Notes: generated from the sequence alone by a model not told the origin. Counted from the stretch's first letter, positions 8,561-17,641 are shown. The stretch: 64,000 nucleotides of DNA from Rothia mucilaginosa (GCF_001061665.1 NZ_JVSP01000013.1:38021-102020); one strand, 5' to 3'. Made by a program: numbers and translations.

Positions 8561-9187
8561 ATGTCTAAGGCATTGATTATTGTGGACGTGCAGAACGACT
8601 TCTGCGAGGGCGGTTCCCTGGCGACCGCTCGCGGCGCCGAGGTGGCTTCGCTCATTAGCGAGTTCGTGGAGAACAACCACCACCGCTACGACGCAATCGT
8701 GGCCACCCAGGATTGGCACATCGATCCGGGTTCGCACTTCTCCGACACCCCTGACTTCGTGGACTCCTGGCCCGTGCACTGCGTGGCCAAGAGCAAGGGT
8801 GCGCAGATTCACGAGAACCTGGACACCGACTACATTGAGGCGTACTTCCGTAAGGGCCGCTACGAGGCCGCATACTCGGGTTTCGAGGGTCTGCTGGCCC
8901 CCGAGGACGAGGTGGCCACCGGCGAGCACGAGCCGGGCGCAGACGCTTCCGAGGACGGCCCGCAGACTCCCCTGTCGGAGTGGCTGGATGAGCGCGGTAT
9001 CGAGTACGTTGATGTTGTCGGTATCGCCACCGATTACTGCGTGTCGGCCACCGCGCGCGATGCGGTCGACGCCGGCTACGAGACCCGCGTTCTGATTGAT
9101 TTGACCGCGCCGGTGCACGAGGATAAGCTCGACGAAACCGCCGAGGCACTGGAAGCCGACGGCGTGGAGGTCGTAGAGGTCCTCTAG
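8561..9187 (+). CDS. pncA: Nicotinamidase (PncA)
   Basis: It deamidates nicotinamide to nicotinate, feeding PncB directly upstream. The 208-aa protein is an isochorismatase-fold hydrolase. The catalytic triad can be placed: Asp9 in IIVDVQNDF, a Lys in the FRKGRY stretch near residue 100 and the Cys in GIATDYCVSATA. Metal ligands are in TQDWHIDPGSHF. This family also activates pyrazinamide. ATG 8561 is chosen over an in-frame TTG 15 bases earlier because AAGGAC lies 4-10 bases before it and the protein then starts MSKALIIVDVQ. An insertion rich in Glu and Gly (about residues 125-145) lengthens it slightly. Confidence 0.95.
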   Translation: MSKALIIVDVQNDFCEGGSLATARGAEVASLISEFVENNHHRYDAIVATQDWHIDPGSHFSDTPDFVDSWPVHCVAKSKGAQIHENLDTDYIEAYFRKGRYEAAYSGFEGLLAPEDEVATGEHEPGADASEDGPQTPLSEWLDERGIEYVDVVGIATDYCVSATARDAVDAGYETRVLIDLTAPVHEDKLDETAEALEADGVEVVEVL

Positions 9188-9209
9188 CCTCAACGCAACT
9201 CGCACAACG

Positions 9210-9251
9210 ATAGGGCGGGCACCCCGAGAGTACTCGGGATGCCCGCCCTAT
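9210..9251 (+). terminator. Hairpin terminator after pncA
   Basis: ATAGGGCGGGCA pairs with TGCCCGCCCTAT; after one mismatch the stem continues with CCCGAG/CTCGGG around a 4-base loop. It begins 22 bases after the pncA stop. No long U-tract follows. Confidence 0.75.
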
Positions 9252-9277
9252 TGCGTCTACGCGAACAAATATTACGG

Positions 9278-9320
9278 GCACGCAAAAGCCCCGCGAGCGC
9301 ATACACACTCGCGGGGCTTC
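9278..9320 (-). repeat. Hairpin repeat copy 1, terminator of the glycine-rich gene
   Basis: AAGCCCCGCGAG pairs with CTCGCGGGGCTT. On the minus strand the stem is followed by TTTT, so it can end transcription of the gene stopping at 9378. The 43-base element is nearly identical to the 40-base element at 11061-11100, in the same orientation; they differ by one A in the A-run and one CA in the loop. The pair flanks the glycine-rich gene. Confidence 0.8.
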
Positions 9321-9377
9321 AAGCCAAGAGCTGATACCGGTAGTAGCTAGTTCAACATGCGATTAAGCAATATCAAA

Positions 9378-10805
9378 TTACTTTCCGGTCTGGCAAAGGA
9401 ATACCTTCACGATACCATTATGAGAGTACGTTGCTCCGCTGAATGCCTCGCTGGAAGTGACGTTATTGGAGTTAGAAATCTCCCCCTCCATCACCTGCGG
9501 TGCCAGGTAGGAACCACCCGCACCACCAGAGCCTGCCAACTGCACATAGCTGATGCTCTGGCGAATGCCCTTCGGATTGTTATTCCACTTCTGAGCAATC
9601 GTGATAGATGACTGCGAGAGCGCAGCTCCCGAGCCACCGCCACCGTAACCGCCGCCGCCACCACCGGAGACGATAATCTGCGCACCGTTAAAGAAGGGCG
9701 CTACTCCGTAGTAGCCGATTTCTTCTCGGGTTCCATCGGGGAATTCAAGAACCTCGACGTCATCCTGCCGAAACTCTGCTTTATTATTATCCAGCTGGTA
9801 GCTCACAGACATTACTCCGTCGCCACCTTTGCCATTCAGGCCGTTAGTGCCGGGATTGCCTGCTGCCGAGGAGCTATAAAGCACCTGATTATTCTGACTA
9901 TCAAAGCTAAAGATGCTGTTGGGAGTACCGGTCATCACGGTCGGCTTAGCGCCGCCAGCACCACCAATGCCTCCGCCGCCACCTTTACCGCCTTCAACAG
10001 TCAGTTCAAGGCTCAAATCCTGAGCATAGTATTCGTGGCCTTCGGTGGCGTCACCACCACGAGCTCCACTAGCAACACCAGCAGCGCTATATACGGGCGC
10101 GTGGGTCGGGTGCTCCGGACCGGTCATGCGGACATCCACAATGCCGGGGAAATGGCGATGATTAGGTTCTGCGGTGTATGGTTTTCCGACAATTGATACG
10201 CCACCGCCACCACCGGCAACGGCAATGACTTCACCATCAATCAGTAGTGCCGATGAGCCACCGCCCGAGCATCCGTAGACTTCTTCCATAGGCAAAGGAT
10301 TGGGTCCGTAAGACCATTGGTGAGCCCAGACCCAGCGCTCATATACTTTATCCATAACATCGTTAGGGATTCTCACCTCAGGAGTCGAGCCTCCGTCGCC
10401 GAACCCGTATCCGCCCTCTACCGGAGCGGTTCGGTATCCGTCACCGACTTTGTAGAACTCAGGAGCAAAACTACCACCGCCGCCAGCAATAATTTTGACG
10501 GTCTGATTGGGTTTCACTTCAACGATTCCGCTGACCTTGGCACCGGATCCTCCATCCAGGCCCTTCTCGTATCTTCCGCCTGCGCCACCGGTCAGTTCAA
10601 AACGTAGCTTATGGGTGCCTGCTGGAATAGTAAATTCTTGTTCAACGCGTTCATAATTGCTCATACCCCGTGCGGAGGCATATGCGTTCTCTGCAAAAGT
10701 ACAGTCCACAGAAGAAGCGAAGGCCGGCACTACTGAAGAAGCCGCAATCACAGGGGTCGCCCAGGCGACACCCTTCACGACCTTACGGCGAGAAATATGA
10801 GACAT
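9378..10805 (-). CDS. Tat-exported glycine-rich surface protein
   Basis: The N-terminus MSHISRRKVVKGVAW continues into a hydrophobic stretch ending PAFAS, a twin-arginine signal with a likely cleavage after AFA (about residue 31). The mature part resembles the bacterial glycine-rich domain related to the ALK/LTK extracellular region: FTIPAGTHKLRFELTGGAGG, then KVSGIVEVKPNQTVKIIAGG, followed by many GGGG blocks (AVAGGGGGVS, GGKGGGGGIGGAGGA, VSGGGGGGYGGGG). Three cysteines lie near residues 35, ~180 and at the end (FLCQTGK). There is no LPXTG or membrane anchor, so it is secreted or loosely held. Start ATG 10805 has AAGGA 5 bases upstream; the GTG at 10808 would be too close. Codons are visibly more AT-rich than in its neighbours and the gene lies between two repeated hairpins, which suggests acquisition. 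Its role is unknown; adhesion or matrix is only a guess. Confidence 0.8.
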   Translation of the reverse strand: MSHISRRKVVKGVAWATPVIAASSVVPAFASSVDCTFAENAYASARGMSNYERVEQEFTIPAGTHKLRFELTGGAGGRYEKGLDGGSGAKVSGIVEVKPNQTVKIIAGGGGSFAPEFYKVGDGYRTAPVEGGYGFGDGGSTPEVRIPNDVMDKVYERWVWAHQWSYGPNPLPMEEVYGCSGGGSSALLIDGEVIAVAGGGGGVSIVGKPYTAEPNHRHFPGIVDVRMTGPEHPTHAPVYSAAGVASGARGGDATEGHEYYAQDLSLELTVEGGKGGGGGIGGAGGAKPTVMTGTPNSIFSFDSQNNQVLYSSSAAGNPGTNGLNGKGGDGVMSVSYQLDNNKAEFRQDDVEVLEFPDGTREEIGYYGVAPFFNGAQIIVSGGGGGGYGGGGSGAALSQSSITIAQKWNNNPKGIRQSISYVQLAGSGGAGGSYLAPQVMEGEISNSNNVTSSEAFSGATYSHNGIVKVFLCQTGK

Positions 10806-11121
10806 CACTGTCCTTCAATGGTTGGTGCAACCGTCCCAGTGCACACTATTCGGGCGCGCGTCATCCGGGGGTTAGTTGCATGGTGTTTCTTAAAGTTTTG
10901 ATGACTCAGCATAGACCTATATGCCGCGCATCATTGGAAAGTTCCCTATAATCGGCGACCATGCCGTGTTTTCTAAAGAACTTACCCCCACTAGGCTACA
11001 CGTTCCATCTCCGCGCTGCCATGATTATGGCGCCTCAGACCCAACATTTCTGCATTTTATGCACGCAAAGCCCCGCGAGCGCATACACTCGCGGGGCTTC
11101 TCTATACGTTCTACCTATGTT
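10806..11121. other. Intergenic region upstream of the glycine-rich gene
   Basis: This 316-base region is AT-richer than the surroundings. It holds the promoter of the glycine-rich gene (no single -10/-35 pair stands out) and, at its right end, the second hairpin repeat that serves as terminator of the helicase gene. I see no further ORF. Confidence 0.5.
11061..11100 (-). repeat. Hairpin repeat copy 2, terminator of the helicase gene
   Basis: AAGCCCCGCGAG and CTCGCGGGGCTT with loop CGCATACA, 22 bases beyond the helicase stop. It matches copy 1 at 9278-9320 over its whole length apart from three inserted bases. The short T-run on the minus strand fits termination of helicase transcription. 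Confidence 0.8.
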
Positions 11122-12909
11122 CTAGCGTCGGCCAACGAACCAGTCCGACAGCTTATCGAGACGCGCCTGAATCTGCTCAGCAGATGCCTGCGCCACCGCC
11201 GGGCCGCCACAAATCTTACGCAGCTCATTGTGAATCACGCCGTGCGGCTTGCCCGAACGAATCGACCACGCCGCCACGTTCTTCGCCAACTTATTGCGCA
11301 GCGCCTTCAGCTGACGATGATCCACCACCGAAGGCACCGCGGTTGCCGGGCGACGAGCCGCGTGCTCACGCTGATGCGCGCGCAACAGCGTGCCCACCTG
11401 CTCGGCGTCCAGCAGACCCGGAATACCCAGGAAGTCCTGCTCCTCCTCGCTGCCCACGGCGAGGTTGCCGGAGGCGAACTCGGCGCCGTCGAACAGCACG
11501 CCGTGGAAGGATGCCTCGGAGCCGAGCGCCTCAAACTTACCGCGGGCCAGCTGCTCGGAGGCGCGTTCCTCGCGGTTCGCTTCTTCGAGCAGGTGGTCGT
11601 CCAGACCCTCGACCATGGGGTCGATTTCCTGGGGTGCGCCGCGGTCGAGGGCGTGGTCGCGCTCGACCTCCATATCGTTGGCCAGCATCATCAGCTGCGG
11701 CACCGAGGGCAGGAACACGGAGGCGGTTTCGCCGCGCTTGCGGGCACGCACGAAACGACCGATAGCCTGCGCAAAGAACAGCGGGGTGCTGGTGCTGGTG
11801 GCGTACACGCCCACGGCGAGGCGGGGCACATCCACGCCTTCGGACACCATGCGCACGGCGACCATCCAGCGCTGCGTGCCCTCGCGGAACTCGTCGATCT
11901 TGGCGGAGGCCTCGCGGTCGTCAGAGAGGATCACGGTGGGATATTCGCCGGTAATCTTCTGCAGCTGTTCGGCGTAGGCTTTGGCGTCCGCGTGGTCGGT
12001 GGCGATGACGAGCGCGCCGGCGTCGGGCACGGTGCGGCGCACCTCGGTTAGGCGCTTGTCGGCGGCGGCGAGCACGGTCGGAATCCATTCGCCGTTGGGG
12101 TCCAGGGCGGTGCGCCATGCCTGGGAGGTGATGTCCTTGGTGAAGCCCTCGCCCAGGTTTGCCGCCATTTCTTCGCCCGCGGAGGTGCGCCAACGCATCT
12201 GACCCGAGTACGCCATGAAGATGACCGGGCGCACCACGTGATCCTTGAGCGCCGGGCCGTAGCCGTAGGAGTAGTCCGCCTTGGAGCGGCGGATACCGTC
12301 GTTGTCGACCTCGTAAGTGACGAACGGAATCGGGGAGGTATCGGAACGGAACGGGGTGCCGGTCAGCGCCACGCGGCGGGTCGCGTCGTCGAAGGCCTCG
12401 CGCAGGCCGTCGCCCCAGGAGAGGGAGTCTCCGGCGTGGTGAATCTCGTCAAAAATAACGAGGGTTTTCGTCGCCTCGGTGTTGCGCGCGTGCAGCTGCG
12501 GCTTATTCGCCACCTGCGCGTAGGTCAGCGCCACGCCCTTGTAGTGGCGGCTGATGGTCACGTCCGCGTTCTTAAAGTTCGGGTCAATCGGAATACCGAC
12601 CTTCGCGGCGGCATCCGCCCACTGCTTCTTCAGGTGGTCGGTCGGCGCGACAACGATGAGCTGGCGCACCGTGCCGCGGTTGAAGAGTTCCTTGGCGAGG
12701 GTGAGCGCGAAGGTGGTTTTACCCGCGCCGGGGGTTGCCACGGCCATGAAGTCGCGGGGGTTCTTTTCGAAGTACTTCTGCATGGCCTCGGCCTGCCAGG
12801 CTCGCAGGTGCACCGAGGTGCCCCAGGGGGCGCGGTCGGGGTATGCCGGGGAGAGCTTCGGCTTCACCATGCTGTCAAATAGCGTGGGTTCCTCTGGTGC
12901 TGCGCTCAT
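11122..12909 (-). CDS. DEAD/DEAH-box (superfamily 2) helicase
   Basis: A 595-aa SF2 helicase or translocase. Motif I is VATPGAGKTTFAL (about residue 58), motif Ia IVVAPTDHLKKQW, motif II LVIFDEIHHAGD (a DEIH box), motif III LTGTPFRSD, motif IV/V region MVSEGVDVPRLAVGVYAT and motif VI FAQAIGRFVRARKRG. This arrangement fits the XPB/RAD25-like or UvrB-like dsDNA translocase group; substrate and role are not established. The C-terminal ~150 residues are a helical domain specific to actinobacterial members. ATG 12909 has AAGGAGAGA directly upstream; the frame before it is non-family. DUF3039 lies just upstream on the same strand, a pairing I recall as common in actinobacteria. Confidence 0.9.
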   Translation of the reverse strand: MSAAPEEPTLFDSMVKPKLSPAYPDRAPWGTSVHLRAWQAEAMQKYFEKNPRDFMAVATPGAGKTTFALTLAKELFNRGTVRQLIVVAPTDHLKKQWADAAAKVGIPIDPNFKNADVTISRHYKGVALTYAQVANKPQLHARNTEATKTLVIFDEIHHAGDSLSWGDGLREAFDDATRRVALTGTPFRSDTSPIPFVTYEVDNDGIRRSKADYSYGYGPALKDHVVRPVIFMAYSGQMRWRTSAGEEMAANLGEGFTKDITSQAWRTALDPNGEWIPTVLAAADKRLTEVRRTVPDAGALVIATDHADAKAYAEQLQKITGEYPTVILSDDREASAKIDEFREGTQRWMVAVRMVSEGVDVPRLAVGVYATSTSTPLFFAQAIGRFVRARKRGETASVFLPSVPQLMMLANDMEVERDHALDRGAPQEIDPMVEGLDDHLLEEANREERASEQLARGKFEALGSEASFHGVLFDGAEFASGNLAVGSEEEQDFLGIPGLLDAEQVGTLLRAHQREHAARRPATAVPSVVDHRQLKALRNKLAKNVAAWSIRSGKPHGVIHNELRKICGGPAVAQASAEQIQARLDKLSDWFVGRR

Positions 12910-13162
12910 TCTCTCCTTCTTCCTCGTCTGCCTCTGCCGGCCCGTTCTGAGCCTGTTATAAAACCGGTTTCCGGGCACAGCGAGGTTAAATTCTAGCACC
13001 ACCGCCGCGGGTTGGGCCGGGCTGTGGTGCAAGAATTTGGTGCTCGTCAGCAAAGTCTCATGGGGTGTTTTGCCGCTGAGCTTTACTGCTGAGGCGTGTT
13101 ATTCAGATGTATTCACTCGGGTTTACCCAGGTGTATTGTCTGAGTCGTATTATCTGGTTGTA

Positions 13163-13462
13163 TTATTCGCCGGAGCCGTTATCGCCGTCGTTGCCGGGTG
13201 CCAGGCCCTCGTAAATCTCCTTGCACTGCGGGCAGACAGGGAACTTCTGCGGGTCGCGGCCGGGTACCCACATTTTGCCGCAGAGCGCACGCACCGGCTC
13301 ACCGGTCAGCGCCGACTCTAGAATCTTCTCCTTGCGCACGTAGTGGGAGAAACGCTCGTGGTCGCCCGGCTCGGATAGCTGGGTTTCCTCGCGCTCCAGC
13401 AGTGCCGTGCCGCCGGCCGTTCCGGGGCCGAACGGATCTTCAATACCTTCAATAGAGCTCAT
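13163..13462 (-). CDS. DUF3039 family protein, putative zinc-binding
   Basis: This 99-aa protein matches the actinobacterial DUF3039 family in size and pattern: a variable acidic N-terminus, a conserved HERFSHYVRKEKILESALTG block, then ALCGKMWVPGRDPQKFPVCPQCKEIYEGL. The three Cys (C-x17-C-x2-C) plus possibly a His would bind a metal ion. Function is not known. ATG 13462 is preceded by AAGGAGAG at normal spacing. It lies 253 bases upstream of the helicase start on the same strand. Confidence 0.88.
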   Translation of the reverse strand: MSSIEGIEDPFGPGTAGGTALLEREETQLSEPGDHERFSHYVRKEKILESALTGEPVRALCGKMWVPGRDPQKFPVCPQCKEIYEGLAPGNDGDNGSGE

Positions 13463-13655
13463 TCTTCTCTCCTTGGTGTTTTAAGTTCTTGCGAGCGCGG
13501 TCACCCCGCGGCTCCTAGCTCGTGCATGCCTCTCTCCATTCTAGTGGCTCATAGCAAACCCGCGGCCCGCAACCGTGACGATTGCGGGCCGCGGGCTCTG
13601 CGCCGGGCGCCGTGAGGGACGCGCGGCGAACCAGCACGGCGTCAGCTGCCGGGCG

Positions 13656-15332
13656 CTAGTTCACGCTGAATCGCGCCACGCGTTCCAGCATGCGGGGGCT
13701 CATCCGGTCGAAACGGCGGCCGCCCCAGACGACGCCTCCGACCAGCAGGCCCGCGCCGATCATCAGCTGCAGTACGCCTCCGATGACCAGCGTCAGCAGG
13801 TTCTGCGTGAGGAAAACGTACACGATCACGGAGATGCCACCGGGCAGGGCGCTGAGCATCACCACGGCCATGGAGAGCATGAGGAGCAGCTGCTTGCCCA
13901 TGCCCTCGTTATTCTTCGGGTTCTTGAACGGGTTAGCACCGGGAGGCGCCACGGGCGGGGTGATGAAGGTATCCAGCACGCAGCCCATGCCTGCCGCCGC
14001 CGCGAACACGCCCAGCTGGTGCATCAGCACGATGGGGAAGAGTTCCAGGTGCCCGTTCACCGCAGAGGCCACCAGCACCATCAGCACCACAATCGGAGCA
14101 ACGAGAATACTGTAGCCCCACAGGCGACCGATTCGGTCATCGATACCTCGCAGCGGGGAGAGCACGTGCAGGCTAAAGGCCGTGTTGTCGTAGGAAACGA
14201 GGAAGCACATGTAGTAGCCGGTGAAGACGGTGCAGAAGTAGATCCAGAATCCGAAGAGCTGCATCACGCCGCTATTGACGACTTGTGTAGCCTGCTCGGG
14301 GTTGGGGCCGAAGCCAATCTCCCCATGGATGCTCCCGCCCGTGGCCGACATGAAGAGGGGAAAGCCAACCGCCAGGAGCAGGTACATCATGACCGTGGTA
14401 ACCGTCAGCATCTGCAGGCGGTTGTCCTTGAGCAGCGAGTGTAGGGTGCGGGCCGCCACCGCGCCGCGCGGGGTTGCGGGGAACCGAGCGAACAGACCCA
14501 GGTCGCCCGCGGCGACTTCGGCTGCGCTCGCGTGGTGGGCGCTACCGCCAACGTTCGCCATGGAGCGCGCGAGGTTCTTACCCCACAGCCACCAGCCGCC
14601 GGCCAGGTAGCCGAGGGTCAGCACCAGGCATCCGAGGGCCGCGGGAACGTTACCCGCCGCGAGCCAGTAGGGTACGGCGTAGGCCGCGCCGAAGGGAGTC
14701 ACGCCCAGCCACGGCAGGAACGGGAGCAGCGCATCCCAGTGCCTCATCAGGTAGGTTGCGGTACCGCCGGAGATAAAGCCCATGCTCATCATGAGCACCG
14801 CAGCCACAATCATCAGCACGTTGGCGACGCGCGGGTTTGCGCTCAGCATGATGCCCAGGCGGTTGGCCAGGCGTGCCCACACCATGAGGTTGGCCAGGCC
14901 CAGTACCGCGCAAACCAGGTACACGATCAGCAGGAGCGGCTGGGAACCGTACGCGATGAGGCCCAGGAGCACGGCTAGCACGGAGGCAACGCCGGGGATG
15001 CCCACGAACCCGCCGAGGAACTGTCCCTTCTGCAGAGTGGCGGGCTCGATGGGAAAGAGCACGAATCGGCTCTCGTCCAGGGTGCCGTCCAGACCGCTGA
15101 AGAAGATGGGGACGATGGCCCAGCCGATGGCGAGCACCGAGCCGGCCAGTAGCGCGATGAGCGGACCGGTTTCGGGCGCCTCAAAGGCCGCCGCCAGGTA
15201 CCCGACGGCGAGACCAGCCAGCAGGATGACCGCGAAGACGGCGGCGATGACCAGACCGATAACCGCCCAGACGCTACGGCGGAAGGAGGCCTGCACGTAC
15301 TTCCACTTTAGTGAGACGAGGTGCCCAACCAT
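13656..15332 (-). CDS. ABC transporter permease, ABC-2-like
   Basis: A 558-aa integral membrane protein with about 12-13 hydrophobic segments. It opens with SLKWKYVQASFRRSVWAVIGLVIAA, a layout used by large exporter permeases in actinobacteria. The pairing with the ATPase gene just upstream defines it: its ATG lies 25 bases inside the end of the ATPase gene and has GGAAGGA before it, so the two are coupled. There is no periplasmic binding protein nearby, so export rather than import is likely. The substrate cannot be told from sequence. Confidence 0.85.
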   Translation of the reverse strand: MVGHLVSLKWKYVQASFRRSVWAVIGLVIAAVFAVILLAGLAVGYLAAAFEAPETGPLIALLAGSVLAIGWAIVPIFFSGLDGTLDESRFVLFPIEPATLQKGQFLGGFVGIPGVASVLAVLLGLIAYGSQPLLLIVYLVCAVLGLANLMVWARLANRLGIMLSANPRVANVLMIVAAVLMMSMGFISGGTATYLMRHWDALLPFLPWLGVTPFGAAYAVPYWLAAGNVPAALGCLVLTLGYLAGGWWLWGKNLARSMANVGGSAHHASAAEVAAGDLGLFARFPATPRGAVAARTLHSLLKDNRLQMLTVTTVMMYLLLAVGFPLFMSATGGSIHGEIGFGPNPEQATQVVNSGVMQLFGFWIYFCTVFTGYYMCFLVSYDNTAFSLHVLSPLRGIDDRIGRLWGYSILVAPIVVLMVLVASAVNGHLELFPIVLMHQLGVFAAAAGMGCVLDTFITPPVAPPGANPFKNPKNNEGMGKQLLLMLSMAVVMLSALPGGISVIVYVFLTQNLLTLVIGGVLQLMIGAGLLVGGVVWGGRRFDRMSPRMLERVARFSVN

Positions 15333-16321
15333 GACAATCCTTCCGAGGAGGTGCGGCCACCAACCAGCTGCACGAATCGTTCTTCAAGGCTCGTGCCGGC
15401 ACGTACTTCGTCGACGGTTCCGGCGGCAAGGATTCGGCCCGAGTCCATAATCGCCACATGATCGCACAGGCGCTGCACGAGGTCCATGACGTGTGAGGAG
15501 ATGACGACGGTGCCGCCGGATGCGACAAAGCCGCGCAGGATGTCCTGAATATTGGCCGCGGAAACCGGGTCGACCGCCTCGAAGGGCTCATCCAGGATCA
15601 GCACGGAGGGCGCGTGGATGAGCGCCGCGGCGAGCGCAATCTTCTTGGTCATACCGGCGGAATAGTCGGCGACGGCGCGACCGGCCGCGTCGGTCAGGTC
15701 CATGGCGGCCAGCAGGTCCTTGACGCGGGAGGCAACGGTTTCCTTATCGATTCCGTGCAGGTAGCCGGAGTAGGTGATGAGCTGCTCGCCGGTAAGTTTG
15801 TCGAAGAGGTGCACGCCGTCGGGCAGCACACCCAGGTGCGCCTTAGCCTTGAGCGGGTCGGCCCACATGTCAATACCGCGAATCAGCGCGGTACCCTCGG
15901 TAGGCTGAAGCATGCCGGTAACCATGGAAATGGTCGTGGTTTTACCCGCGCCGTTGCGGCCGACCAGCCCGTAGAACGAGCCGGAGGGAATCGTCAGGTT
16001 AATGCGATCCACCGCGACCTTGTCGTCGAAGAGCTTAGCGAGTCCCCGAATCTCGACGGCGGCTCCGGTCTGCGACGGTGCTTGGGGAGGCACCACGGGA
16101 AGTTGCGCGGGGGCCGGCTGGAACTGCGGGGGTTGCTGACCCGGCTGAGCGTAGGCCGGCTGAGCGTAGGCGGCTTGTTCGGGTTGCTGGGCTACCGGCT
16201 GTTCGGGTTGAGCTGAGCTAGGTTGAACCGGGGTAGGCTGAGCTGGGCTCTGCGCTGCACCGTTCTGCGGCGTTCCGTGCTGCGGGTCGTGGGGCGGGGT
16301 GTTCACCGGATCCTGGGGCAT
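15308..16321 (-). CDS. ABC transporter ATP-binding protein with Pro/Gln-rich N-terminal tail
   Basis: The 337-aa protein has an unusual ~88-residue N-terminal tail rich in Pro, Gln and Ala, with repeated AYAQPAYAQPGQQP units, then a standard nucleotide-binding domain: Walker A VGRNGAGKTTT, signature ADYSAGMTKK, Walker B VLILDEPFEAVDP, and the switch His in VISSHVMD. It pairs with the permease gene it overlaps. The tail is of low complexity and probably disordered. ATG 16321 has AAGGAA upstream. An internal start nearer the NBD is possible, but no better ribosome site was seen. Drug- or lipid-type export is a guess. Confidence 0.9.
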   Translation of the reverse strand: MPQDPVNTPPHDPQHGTPQNGAAQSPAQPTPVQPSSAQPEQPVAQQPEQAAYAQPAYAQPGQQPPQFQPAPAQLPVVPPQAPSQTGAAVEIRGLAKLFDDKVAVDRINLTIPSGSFYGLVGRNGAGKTTTISMVTGMLQPTEGTALIRGIDMWADPLKAKAHLGVLPDGVHLFDKLTGEQLITYSGYLHGIDKETVASRVKDLLAAMDLTDAAGRAVADYSAGMTKKIALAAALIHAPSVLILDEPFEAVDPVSAANIQDILRGFVASGGTVVISSHVMDLVQRLCDHVAIMDSGRILAAGTVDEVRAGTSLEERFVQLVGGRTSSEGLSWLGTSSH

Positions 16322-16651
16322 CGTTGGTTCCTTACGCGTGAGAGTAACGGGTCACACTCTCACCCTATCACCCCCCCATTAGCCAAAATACCTTTTTCTG
16401 AAAGATGCTCAAAAAATGTCTTTTGTCCGCATCTCGAGCGTTTGGAGCCATTCGCAGAGAGGCTATCCGCAGAGCATCCCAAAGACGAAGATGCCGTACC
16501 CTACCCTGCCGGTGCGTTACGCACGCAAACGGGCCGTCGTCCCGCCGACACTACAGGTCGACGAGGCGGCGGCCCGCCTATTGCACACCATTCCGTACGA
16601 TTCTCCGATGGGTCCCCCCGGAGGTTGCCCCGGCCGCGCCGGGGAGCCTCT
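16322..16651. other. Intergenic region between the ABC ATPase gene and the YbbN-like gene
   Basis: This 330-base region should hold the promoter of the ABC transporter pair; AT-rich sequence around 16375-16420 is the likeliest place. A GC-rich hairpin lies at its right end just past the YbbN-like stop (about 16622-16650: GAGG and CCCCGGC pairing with GCCGGGG and CCTC), a probable terminator. No gene is seen. Confidence 0.45.
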
Positions 16652-17641
16652 TTAGAACAGCGCCATGGTCAGCGCGGCACGCGCCTTCACCGTGCGCGGG
16701 TCCGAGGCGCCGACCACGTCGAAGAGCTGCACGAGGCGCTCGCGCACGCGCTTCTTATCGTCGGGGCCAACCGCGCTGAACAGGCGCAGCAGGCGGTTGT
16801 AGGCATCCTCCACGTGGCCGCCCACCAGGTCCAGGTCGGCCACGTTAAAGGCCGCCTCAATATTCAGCGGGTCAGATGCGGCGGCGGCGCGTTCGGTGGC
16901 CAAATCCAGGTCCTTCACGCGGGCCAGCAGCTCCACCTGCTCGAGGCCGAGTTTCGCCTCCTTATCGCCGGGATTCTCGGCGATGGCCTTGCGGTAGGCC
17001 TCCCGGGCGGCGGGCAGGTCGCCGCGATCCAGGGCGGCCACGGCCTCAGCGTGCAGGGGCGGCAGGGGCTTTTCATCCTCGGGGACGGCGGGATCAAAAC
17101 CGCCGGGAAGCTGGTACTGGGCGGCGAGCTGCAGAACCTGCGAGAGCACATCGGCCAGGTCCTCGGCACTGACCGGGCCGGTGTAGATCGGGGCGGGTCG
17201 CCCACCCAGCACGGCCACGCCGGCGGGTACGCCGCTCATGCCGAAGGCCTGCGCGGCCTCGGGCAGTTTGGTGATGTCCACGGCGGCGCAAATCATGGAT
17301 CCGGCGGCGGAGTCCACAAGCTTCTGCACGCCCTCAAGCATCTGCAGGGAGGACGGTGAATGGGGCGCGTAGAGCGCGAAGATTACGGCGCCCTGGCTGG
17401 AGAGCTGCACGAACTTCTGGAACTCCTCGGGGGTGTTCACGTCGTAGCGCCAGGTGGGGGCGGCGGGGGCATCGGGTTGATTGCCCGAGGATGCCGCGGA
17501 CCCCTGCGTGCCGGAGGTGGGGTTCAGCTCCACGGCGTTGCGCACCGAGGCGGGGATGTTCGCCTCGGCCGGCGCAGCCTGCGCCCCACCCCGTGCGGCG
17601 TTGTTCTGCCCGCGGTCTGCCGGGTCAAAGATAATGCTCAT
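16652..17641 (-). CDS. Thioredoxin-fold co-chaperone, YbbN/CnoX-like
   Basis: A 329-aa protein with a thioredoxin-like domain (about residues 75-190) and TPR-like helices at the C-terminus (about 200-329), the YbbN layout. The position where thioredoxin has CGPC reads LYAPHSPSSLQML, so the redox cysteines are missing and oxidoreductase activity is not expected. A holdase or chaperone-linked role is known for the E. coli relative. Key blocks are VDITKLPEAAQAFGMSGVPAGVAVLGGRP and DKEAKLGLEQVELLARV. The first ~75 residues are Ala/Pro-rich and probably disordered. Start MSIIFDPADRG at 17641 has AAGGAA upstream. The counterpart Rv1324 lies near nucS in M. tuberculosis. Confidence 0.85.
   Translation of the reverse strand: MSIIFDPADRGQNNAARGGAQAAPAEANIPASVRNAVELNPTSGTQGSAASSGNQPDAPAAPTWRYDVNTPEEFQKFVQLSSQGAVIFALYAPHSPSSLQMLEGVQKLVDSAAGSMICAAVDITKLPEAAQAFGMSGVPAGVAVLGGRPAPIYTGPVSAEDLADVLSQVLQLAAQYQLPGGFDPAVPEDEKPLPPLHAEAVAALDRGDLPAAREAYRKAIAENPGDKEAKLGLEQVELLARVKDLDLATERAAAASDPLNIEAAFNVADLDLVGGHVEDAYNRLLRLFSAVGPDDKKRVRERLVQLFDVVGASDPRTVKARAALTMALF

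Noticed and set aside
13090..13165. GTATT units at 13109, 13133, 13147 and 13160 upstream of the helicase gene
   Set aside because: Irregular spacing and short units; compatible with chance in an AT-rich spacer.
16652..17641. Active thioredoxin
   Set aside because: The CxxC redox pair is replaced by residues without cysteine, so only a thioredoxin-like fold is supported.
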